From contig USQL01000129.1 of NCBI GenBank assembly GCA_900556935.1, positions 1-5,514 of the forward strand: a stretch of DNA of 5,514 nucleotides. Reading direction: 5' to 3'. Positions within the stretch are counted from its first letter, which is position 1. Each line of letters opens with the position of its first letter. A program made the position numbers and the translations under genes. The notes beneath the pieces were generated by a model. It searched no databases. It was not told the DNA's origin and was given only the letters and a program-made list of their open reading frames with translations. Source of the stretch: an uncultured Eubacteriales bacterium (GTDB lineage: Bacteria > Bacillota > Clostridia > Oscillospirales > Oscillospiraceae). This document shows, one piece after another, positions 1 through 4,853 of this stretch.

Positions 1-15
1 ATGGTAAGCACCTCC
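1..15 (-). promoter_or_regulatory. RBS and first two bases of a start codon for a gene beyond the left edge
   Basis: On the minus strand GGAGG (15-11) is followed by eight bases and then AT at 2-1, where the window ends. The spacing is right for initiation at a codon beginning AT, whose third base is outside. Together with the attenuated leader upstream, this fits infC (translation initiation factor IF3), which in many bacteria starts with the rare codon ATT. An ATG start of some other gene fits the visible bases equally well. The identity is inference; the ribosome binding site itself is clear. Confidence 0.6.
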
Positions 16-147
16 AAAACAAATAACAAAAAAGCGGATGCCAAAGCATCCGCATACCCGCAAAAATCCCTTCTAAGGGAAGAAGCTTGTATTGAACCGT
101 TTCGCGTGAACTTACGGTGAGGCGGATGTTCAGCCTTCTTGATTACT
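16..147 (-). ncRNA. structured 5' leader with attenuator, L20/infC-leader-like
   Basis: Transcription from the promoter at 181-153 would begin near 147. The RNA has a long-range helix pairing AAGAAG(G)CU (140-132) with AGCUUCUU (87-80), one base bulged, enclosing a domain of roughly 45 nt. Inside it ACCGU (118-114) can pair with ACGGU (100-96), or UGAAC (132-128) with GUUCA (97-93). A 5-bp hairpin (80-67) followed by five U comes next, then the terminator at 53-28. CAUCCGC (128-122) is complementary to the 5' arm of the terminator (53-47), giving an antiterminator with 7 bp. In Firmicutes the infC-rpmI-rplT operon is known to be controlled by an L20-sensing leader ending in a terminator. This leader has that architecture, but I matched it by layout, not by covariance model, and another ribosomal-protein or metabolite leader is possible. 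Confidence 0.55.
28..53 (-). terminator. intrinsic terminator inside the 5' leader (attenuator)
   Basis: On the minus strand a perfect 8-bp stem GCGGATGC / GCATCCGC (53-46 and 41-34) with a four-base loop is followed directly by six T (33-28). It lies between the promoter at 181-153 and the ribosome binding site at 15-11, so it ends the leader before the gene rather than ending an operon. The 5' arm can alternatively pair with CATCCGC at 128-122, which would undo the terminator. With no other terminator after lysC, this hairpin could also stop lysC read-through transcripts. Confidence 0.88.
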
Positions 148-152
148 TGTAG

Positions 153-181
153 AGTCTACCACACCCATTTCAAAAAGTCAA
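153..181 (-). promoter_or_regulatory. sigma-A promoter of the left-edge gene
   Basis: On the minus strand TTGACT (181-176) is separated by exactly 17 bases from TAGACT (158-153), a near-consensus sigma-A promoter. It sits in the AT-rich gap about 55 bases after the lysC stop and points at the attenuated leader. Transcription should start around 150-146. The gene beyond the edge can therefore be expressed independently of lysC. Confidence 0.82.
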
Positions 182-237
182 GCACTTTTTGCCAATCTTT
201 TTCGAATAGTTTTTCCTTCCTTTGGGGAAACTTTTTC

Positions 238-978
238 CTATCCCACATTCCCCACAACGGTCCCCGGGAGATTTTCCAGGGCGGAGAGCACTTCCAAGGG
301 CATATTCCGCTCCTTTGCCAGCTCCACAGACCGTTCGTGGAGCACCTGGGCCCCCTGGCGCACCAGGCGCAGCATTTCCTCGTAGCCGATGCGGTCAAAT
401 TTCCGGGCATCGGGAAATCTTCTGGGGTCCCGGTCGTAGATGCCGTCCACGTCCGTAAAAATCTGGCATTTGTCCGCCCCCAGGGCCCCGGCCAGGGCCA
501 CCGCCGTGGTATCGGACCCGCCCCGGCCCAGGGTCGTGACGCGGCCCTCCCGGGTAACCCCCTGGAAGCCCGCGACGATGACAATTTTTCCCTTTTCCAG
601 CTCCCCTTGGATTTTTTCCGGGTCTACGGAAAGAATCCCGGCACCGCCAAAGGCGCTGTCCGTCAAAATTCCCGCCTGCCAGCCGGTCATGCTCACAGCG
701 GATGCCCCCAGGGCCCCCACCGCCATGGCAACCAGCGCCGCGGACATCTGTTCCCCCGCGGCCAAATACGCGTCCAGCTCCTGCCGAGAGGGCCTGGGGT
801 TGACGGCGTGGGCGCTTTCCAGCATCCGGTCGGTGGTCTGCCCCTGGGCGGAAACCACCGCCACCACCCGGTGCCCCTGGCCGGATAATCTCGTCAGCCG
901 CCCCGCCGCCCGCAGAATCAGCTCCGCGCTGCCCAGAGAGGTTCCTCCGTACTTTTGCACAATCAGCGTAAAAACCAC
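238..978 (-). CDS. lysC: aspartate kinase, catalytic domain only (no ACT domains)
   Basis: This enzyme phosphorylates aspartate with ATP, the first step towards lysine, threonine, methionine and diaminopimelate. The 246 residues form a complete amino-acid-kinase fold: the KYGGTS phosphate and substrate loop at residues 9-14, VVSAQGQTT at 41-49, the AAGEQ motif at 73-77, TLGRGGSDTT at 149-158, and the nucleotide-binding segment FTDVDGIYDRDPR at 174-186. These motifs are specific to aspartokinases among kinases of this fold. Ordinary aspartokinases have about 400 or more residues, with two C-terminal ACT domains that bind lysine or threonine. This one stops at PGTVVGNVG, right where the linker to ACT would begin, and the following 237 bases hold a promoter and leader, so the regulatory part is absent rather than frameshifted. 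The GTG at 978 is the first possible start, since a stop lies seven codons upstream, but the SD-like AGGGGGTGG (983-975) overlaps it, so the true start may be slightly downstream. The gene follows pheB, with a terminator between. Regulation by a separate ACT protein is possible but unproven. Confidence 0.93.
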   Translation of the reverse strand: MVFTLIVQKYGGTSLGSAELILRAAGRLTRLSGQGHRVVAVVSAQGQTTDRMLESAHAVNPRPSRQELDAYLAAGEQMSAALVAMAVGALGASAVSMTGWQAGILTDSAFGGAGILSVDPEKIQGELEKGKIVIVAGFQGVTREGRVTTLGRGGSDTTAVALAGALGADKCQIFTDVDGIYDRDPRRFPDARKFDRIGYEEMLRLVRQGAQVLHERSVELAKERNMPLEVLSALENLPGTVVGNVG

Positions 979-1033
979 CCCCTGAAATCGGTATCTTCAA
1001 TGTCAGGATATGTTCTTTTCCGGCGGAATGTGC

Positions 1034-1062
1034 AAAAAAGCCGCCCCGTGAACCGGAGCAGC
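1034..1062 (-). terminator. intrinsic terminator between pheB and lysC
   Basis: On the minus strand GCTGCTCCG (1062-1054) pairs fully with CGGGGCGGC (1048-1040), including two G-U pairs, around a five-base loop, and six T follow (1039-1034). It begins 16 bases after the pheB stop, the normal position for a terminator ending the pheB transcript. The lysC gene beyond it must then rely on read-through or its own promoter. The only candidate I see, TTGCAC (1037-1032) with CATATC 17 bases on, is poor and overlaps the T-tract. Confidence 0.75.
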
Positions 1063-1078
1063 CTTTGTGCGTTTCTCT

Positions 1079-1519
1079 TTACCCCGCAAGGACCTCCGCC
1101 TTGACAACGTCGTGGGCAGAGCTCAGTCTGCCCATGAATTCCTCCAGGGTGATGTTCAAATCCATGGTCTCCGCGGAGATGGTGACAACGGCAGTGCCGT
1201 TGCTGGGGACGATGGAATTGATGGTGATGATATTGGCCTTGGCATCCGCGAAAATCAGCAGAATATCGGACAATACACCGGGGCCGTCGTGCAGCAGCAG
1301 CTGGAAGGTTACGATGCGGCCCATCATCATATTCTGAAAGGGCATCACCGCGTCCCGGTACTTATAAAATGCGCTGCGGCTGATATCGGTCATGCGGGTG
1401 GCCTCGTTGACGGTGGTGGCCTCACCGGTGGAGAGCAGGCGCTTGGTCTCCGCGACCTTCAGAAAAACCTCCGGAAGGGCGGATGCCTCCACAATGTAAT
1501 ACTGGGGTTTGTTAGACAT
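1079..1519 (-). CDS. pheB: PheB-type ACT domain protein (UPF0735 family)
   Basis: This 146-residue protein has the UPF0735/PheB layout. A short N-terminal part carries an HTH-like segment at about residues 36-56 (TVNEATRMTDISRSAFYKYRD), followed by one ACT domain at about 69-145 with the typical ligand-loop sequence LLHDGPGVLSDIL at 75-87. ACT domains usually bind small molecules, often amino acids, at dimer interfaces. In Bacillus subtilis the homologue PheB lies beside homoserine dehydrogenase and pheA; its biochemical role is not well defined. The start is well supported: AGGAGG (1530-1525) stands five bases before the ATG. It has its own sigma-A promoter and is followed by a terminator and then by the ACT-less lysC. 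That position suggests an amino-acid-sensing role tied to the aspartate pathway, either as a partner of the kinase or as a regulator. Family assignment is firm; function is inference. Confidence 0.88.
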   Translation of the reverse strand: MSNKPQYYIVEASALPEVFLKVAETKRLLSTGEATTVNEATRMTDISRSAFYKYRDAVMPFQNMMMGRIVTFQLLLHDGPGVLSDILLIFADAKANIITINSIVPSNGTAVVTISAETMDLNITLEEFMGRLSSAHDVVKAEVLAG

Positions 1520-1560
1520 AAAAGCCTCCTATTGTTTCGCCGTATATGGCGTACAAGTGT

Positions 1561-1590
1561 TCATGTATCGGTAACATTGTAGCATACATT
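1561..1590 (+). promoter_or_regulatory. candidate sigma-E (sporulation) promoter of ytvI
   Basis: CATACATT (1583-1590) matches seven of eight positions of the sigma-E -10 consensus CATACAAT. CATGTA (1562-1567) lies 15 bases upstream and agrees partly with the sigma-E -35 pattern CATATT. Start near 1597 would give a leader of about 70 bases. YtvI is a sigma-E-controlled sporulation protein in Bacillus, so the match is biologically coherent. No convincing sigma-A promoter faces ytvI in this gap. This is visual matching only. Confidence 0.45.
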
Positions 1591-1603
1591 TTAGAAAAAG
1601 CAA
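1576..1603 (-). promoter_or_regulatory. sigma-A promoter of pheB
   Basis: On the minus strand TTGCTT (1603-1598) and TACAAT (1581-1576) are separated by 16 bases. The expected start is near 1569, giving a leader of about 50 bases before the pheB ATG. That leader contains a small hairpin, CGCC / GGCG, at 1551-1538. An imperfect inverted repeat, TACAAGTG / TTCATGTA (1552-1567), sits just downstream of the start and could be an operator. The -10 lies within the spacer of the rightward sigma-E candidate. Confidence 0.72.
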
Positions 1604-1666
1604 GCCCAAAGAATTTTCTTTCCCATATTCTTCATTTTTTCCGTTTTTCCCCGAAAGGAGTCTGTT

Positions 1667-2707
1667 ATGAAGCCCGCCACCAAGCGATTTTTCACCTTTT
1701 CCTGGACCCTGGTCCTGCTGTGGCTGTTTGCCCGGCTGGTGCTGCCCGTTCTGCTTCCCTTCCTTTTGGGGGCCGGTCTTGCCCTGGCCTCGGAAAAAGC
1801 CGTCAGGTTTCTGTGCGAAAAGGGCAGACTTCCCCGGGCGCTTGCTTCCGCGGTGGGCGTTGCCGCGACGGTAGCAGGCGTGCTTGCCATCGCCATGCTG
1901 CTGGGGGCCCTGCTTCTCCGGCAGGTGGCCCACTTGGGCAGCTGGCTTCCCTGGCTCACCGCAACCATCACCCAGGGTGCCGGGCTTTTGCAGCGCTGGC
2001 TTCTGGGCCTGGGGTCCCATTTTCCCCCGGCTCTCTGGGAGAGCTACCGCTCGGGCCTTACGGAGCTGTTTTCCGGGGGCAACGCCTGGCTGCAAAGGCT
2101 CAGCGCCCTTGCCCTGGGCACCGCCGGGGCCATGCTCTCCGGTCTGCCCGACAAGGCCATTTTTCTGGGCACCGGGCTTCTGTCCGCCTTTCTGATTTCG
2201 GCACGGCTTCCCAAGCTCCGGGCACTTCTGGAATGCCGGTTTTCGGAGCAGACCCTCGCCCGGTGGTACACCCGGGGGCGGCATCTGATACATGGCTTCC
2301 TGAGCTGGCTTTCGGCCCAGGCCCGTCTGACCCTGGTAACCTTCTGCGTGCTGCTGCCCGGCTTTCTTCTGCTGCGGGTCAGCCATGCCCCCCTGATTGC
2401 GGCGCTTGTGTGCCTGGTGGATGCCCTGCCGGTGCTGGGGACGGGAACGGTGATGCTCCCCTGGAGCCTTGTGTGTCTTCTGTCCCACGACGGGGGCCGG
2501 GCCCTGGGGCTTCTGGGGCTGTACCTCACCGCCGCCACCCTGCGCTCCCTGCTGGAGCCCAGAATCTTAGGCCGGAAGCTGGGCCTGGACCCGCTGGCCA
2601 CGCTGATTGCCATGTACTGCGGCTTCCGCCTGTGGGGACTTCTGGGGATGCTGCTTCTTCCCCTGCTCACCGCCAGCGCCGCCGAAATCAGCAAAGAAAG
2701 CTGCTAA
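1667..2707 (+). CDS. ytvI: sporulation integral membrane protein YtvI (AI-2E transporter family)
   Basis: This 346-residue, very hydrophobic protein belongs to the AI-2E/PerM transporter family. It has about eight likely membrane segments: around 12-40, 59-85, 147-178 (probably two), 216-236, 240-272 (probably two), 278-296 and 308-336, with a soluble stretch near 90-145. The C-terminal signature is diagnostic: VDALPVLGTGTVMLPWSL at 251-268 and LEPRILGRKLGLDPLATLIA at 296-315. This fits the YtvI subfamily rather than general AI-2E exporters. YtvI is found almost only in endospore formers, is sigma-E controlled in Bacillus, and its loss impairs sporulation; the transported substrate is unknown. 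AAAGGAG (1654-1660) six bases before the ATG supports the start. It is divergent from pheB, with a candidate sigma-E promoter in the gap, and is followed by recJ, which has its own promoter. I see no strong terminator after ytvI. Confidence 0.88.
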   Translation: MKPATKRFFTFSWTLVLLWLFARLVLPVLLPFLLGAGLALASEKAVRFLCEKGRLPRALASAVGVAATVAGVLAIAMLLGALLLRQVAHLGSWLPWLTATITQGAGLLQRWLLGLGSHFPPALWESYRSGLTELFSGGNAWLQRLSALALGTAGAMLSGLPDKAIFLGTGLLSAFLISARLPKLRALLECRFSEQTLARWYTRGRHLIHGFLSWLSAQARLTLVTFCVLLPGFLLLRVSHAPLIAALVCLVDALPVLGTGTVMLPWSLVCLLSHDGGRALGLLGLYLTAATLRSLLEPRILGRKLGLDPLATLIAMYCGFRLWGLLGMLLLPLLTASAAEISKESC

Positions 2708-2736
2708 GGATTTAATACTTTCTTTCCAGATACCTA

Positions 2737-2765
2737 TTGTACACGCTTCGATTTTTTGCTATAAT
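2737..2765 (+). promoter_or_regulatory. sigma-A promoter of recJ-rel
   Basis: TTGTAC (2737-2742), a 17-base spacer and a perfect TATAAT (2760-2765) make a near-consensus sigma-A promoter in the gap after ytvI. Transcription should begin around 2771-2773. This leaves about 27 bases before the TTG at 2799 and rules out the longer open frame that begins inside ytvI as the normal product. It probably also serves rel, since there is no room for a separate promoter in the recJ-rel gap. Confidence 0.88.
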
Positions 2766-2798
2766 AGGGAGAAAAAGCTTTCATTGGATGTGTGTGCA

Positions 2799-4847
2799 TT
2801 GAAATACGGAATCTGGAAATGCGGGCAGCCCGATGCCCAGGATGTGAACCGGCTGGTAGGCGGCGGCTTCTCCCCCCTGACCGCCATGGTTCTGGCAGGA
2901 CGGGATATTCGGGACCCTGCCGCCGCGAAGAAATTTTTAAGCTGTGACGGTGCCCTGCCGGACCCCTTCCTTCTGAGGGATATGGACAAGGCCGTGGCCC
3001 GGGTGCGGCAGGCCCTTGAAAGCCAGGAGCGGATTGCGGTCTTCGGCGACTACGACGTGGACGGCATCACCGCCACCTGCCTTTTGACAGACTTTCTGCG
3101 TGGGCAGGGGGCCGACTGCCTGTGCTACATCCCCGGGCGGCTGGAGGAGGGCTACGGCCTGAACCCCATCGCCATCCGGCAGCTGCAAAGCGAAGGGGTC
3201 AGGCTCATTATCACCGTGGACTGCGGCATCACCGCCGTAGAGGAGGCGGAGCTGTGCCGGGAGCTGGGGCTGGACCTGGTGATTACGGACCACCACGAGT
3301 GCAAGGACCAGCTTCCCCGGGCCGCCGCCATTGTGGACCCCCACCGGCCCGACGACGGCTACCCCCACCAGAATCTCTCCGGTGTGGCCGTGGCCTTTAA
3401 GCTCTGCTGTGCCCTGTCCGGCAACGCGGAGGCCGTGCTGGAGGAGTACGCCGACATGGTGTGCCTGGGCACGGTGGCCGATGTCATCCCCCTGGTGGGG
3501 GAAAACCGGGTGTTTGTCTCCCGGGGCCTCCGGGACCTGAGCCATACCCGCCGCCCCGGCCTTGCCGCCCTGATGGAGGAATGCGGCTGTGCCCAGGCAG
3601 AGGTCACCGCCTCCACCATCGGCTATATGCTTGCCCCTCGGATCAACGCCGCCGGACGCATGGGCCAGGTGGAGCTGGCTGTAGACCTGTTTTTGACCAA
3701 GGACACGGAAAAGGCCCGTTCCGTTGCCGCCCAGCTGTGCGAGCTGAACAGGCAGCGGCAGCAGATTGAATCGGAAATCTACCGGCAGGCCATTGCCATG
3801 CTGCCCGAGGGTGCCCCGCCGGAGGCCATCGTTCTGGCGGACGAGAGCTGGCACCAGGGCGTTGTGGGCATCGTCGCCAGCCGGATTGCGGAGGAGTTTG
3901 CCTGCCCCGCCTTCCTCATCTGCCTGGATGGGGACCACGGCAAGGCCAGCTCCCGAAGCCACGGGGGCTTTAACCTCTTCGCCTCCCTGCGGGAGCTGTC
4001 CCCCCTGCTTGAAAGCTACGGCGGTCACGAGCTGGCGGCGGGCTTTACCATCCGAAAAGAGAATATTCCAGCCTTCCGGGCCCGGGTCTGCGCCATGGCC
4101 GCCAGCTACTTTGCCGACGATGCCCATGTGAGCACCCTGGACTTAGACTGTGCCGTTCCTCCGGAGATGCTGACCATCCCGGAAATTGACAGCCTCAACG
4201 TGCTGGAGCCCTGCGGCAGCGGCTGCCCCAAGCCGCTGCTGATGATGACAGGGCTGACCGTTGAACGAATCCAGGGCGTGGGCGGCGGCCGCCACATGCG
4301 TCTGCGTCTGCGCCGGGGGCACTACGGCTTGAACGCCATCTTCTTCTCCGCCGACCCCGTGTCCGCGGGCATCGCCCAGGGGGATGTGGTGGACGTGGCG
4401 TTCCACCCCCAGGTCAATGAATTCCGCGGGGAGCGCAGTGTGCAGATGAACGTGGTGGATATCCGCCCCAGCTGTGCCGCCCCATGCCCTACCGACCTGC
4501 ACCGCTACCGGGCCCTCCGCGCAGGGCACATCACCCCCCAGGACGCGGCCGTTCTGCTGCCCAGCCGGGCCACCCTGGGGAATGTCTGGCGGTATCTGGC
4601 CGGGGTGCCCGGCGGCAGCTTCCAGGAGAGCCCCCTGTGCCTGTGCCGGAAGATTGTCCGCCACACCGGCACGGAAATGAGCCTGGAAACCCTGCTCACC
4701 TGTCTGGATATTTTCCGGGATGTGGGCCTTCTGGACCTGAAGCGGGTCCACCTGACCCTATCCATCCGCCTGACCCCCAGGCAGGAGAAAGCGGACCTTA
4801 CAAAAAGCGAAACCATGCAGGCCCTTCTGCGTGGGAAAGAGAGTTGA
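2799..4847 (+). CDS. recJ: single-stranded-DNA-specific exonuclease RecJ
   Basis: RecJ degrades single-stranded DNA 5' to 3' in recombinational, mismatch and base-excision repair, using metal ions held by its DHH core. Numbered from TTG 2799, the 682 residues show DYDVDG at 84-89, TVDCG at 139-143, TDHHE at 163-167, NLSGVAVAFKL at 192-202, and GTVADVIPL at 224-232. The DHHA1 part carries PRINAAGRMG at 280-289, SSRSHGG at 384-390 and GGHELAAGF at 408-416. An OB-fold region (about 480-560) and a C-terminal extension (565-682), as in Firmicute RecJ, follow; Bacillus subtilis RecJ is longer, at about 785. All metal-binding motifs look intact. The frame is open back to 2607 inside ytvI, but the promoter at 2737-2765 excludes that start. 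TTG 2799 has GGATGTG (2786-2792) six bases upstream and gives the expected N-terminus MKYGIWKC; TTG 2784 would have its SD at the transcription start. One oddity is PCGSGCPKP at 471-479, where the family usually has PFGxGNPxP. Confidence 0.95.
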   Translation: MKYGIWKCGQPDAQDVNRLVGGGFSPLTAMVLAGRDIRDPAAAKKFLSCDGALPDPFLLRDMDKAVARVRQALESQERIAVFGDYDVDGITATCLLTDFLRGQGADCLCYIPGRLEEGYGLNPIAIRQLQSEGVRLIITVDCGITAVEEAELCRELGLDLVITDHHECKDQLPRAAAIVDPHRPDDGYPHQNLSGVAVAFKLCCALSGNAEAVLEEYADMVCLGTVADVIPLVGENRVFVSRGLRDLSHTRRPGLAALMEECGCAQAEVTASTIGYMLAPRINAAGRMGQVELAVDLFLTKDTEKARSVAAQLCELNRQRQQIESEIYRQAIAMLPEGAPPEAIVLADESWHQGVVGIVASRIAEEFACPAFLICLDGDHGKASSRSHGGFNLFASLRELSPLLESYGGHELAAGFTIRKENIPAFRARVCAMAASYFADDAHVSTLDLDCAVPPEMLTIPEIDSLNVLEPCGSGCPKPLLMMTGLTVERIQGVGGGRHMRLRLRRGHYGLNAIFFSADPVSAGIAQGDVVDVAFHPQVNEFRGERSVQMNVVDIRPSCAAPCPTDLHRYRALRAGHITPQDAAVLLPSRATLGNVWRYLAGVPGGSFQESPLCLCRKIVRHTGTEMSLETLLTCLDIFRDVGLLDLKRVHLTLSIRLTPRQEKADLTKSETMQALLRGKES

Positions 4848-4853
4848 TAGACA

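Noticed and set aside
138..237. Possible frameshifted ACT-domain remnant after lysC
   Set aside because: The bases after the lysC stop are AT-rich, contain a promoter, and show no ACT-like residues in any frame; two ACT domains would need about 450 bases.
139..888. Plus-strand open frame of 249 codons opposite lysC
   Set aside because: It begins inside the left promoter/leader region and runs antisense to a textbook aspartokinase, with no SD or recognisable domain.
1529..2488. Minus-strand open frame of 319 codons opposite ytvI
   Set aside because: Its product is an implausible Gly/Gln/Lys/Pro-rich chain with no domain, and it overlaps a well-supported membrane protein gene. A shadow frame.
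2693..2725. Inverted repeat AAAGAAAG / CTTTCTTT around the ytvI stop, as a terminator
   Set aside because: The stem is AT-rich, the loop is 17 bases, and no T-tract follows, so it is a poor intrinsic terminator. It may be chance.
2607..2798. Upstream extension of recJ by 64 codons from ATG 2607
   Set aside because: It overlaps the ytvI end, encodes residues unlike any RecJ N-terminus, and lies mostly upstream of the strong promoter at 2737-2765.
2937..4127. Long minus-strand open frame (396 codons) opposite recJ
   Set aside because: Composition is low-complexity, rich in Gly, Val, Gln and His, with no recognisable domain. It lies entirely across RecJ motifs and is a by-product of GC-rich third positions.
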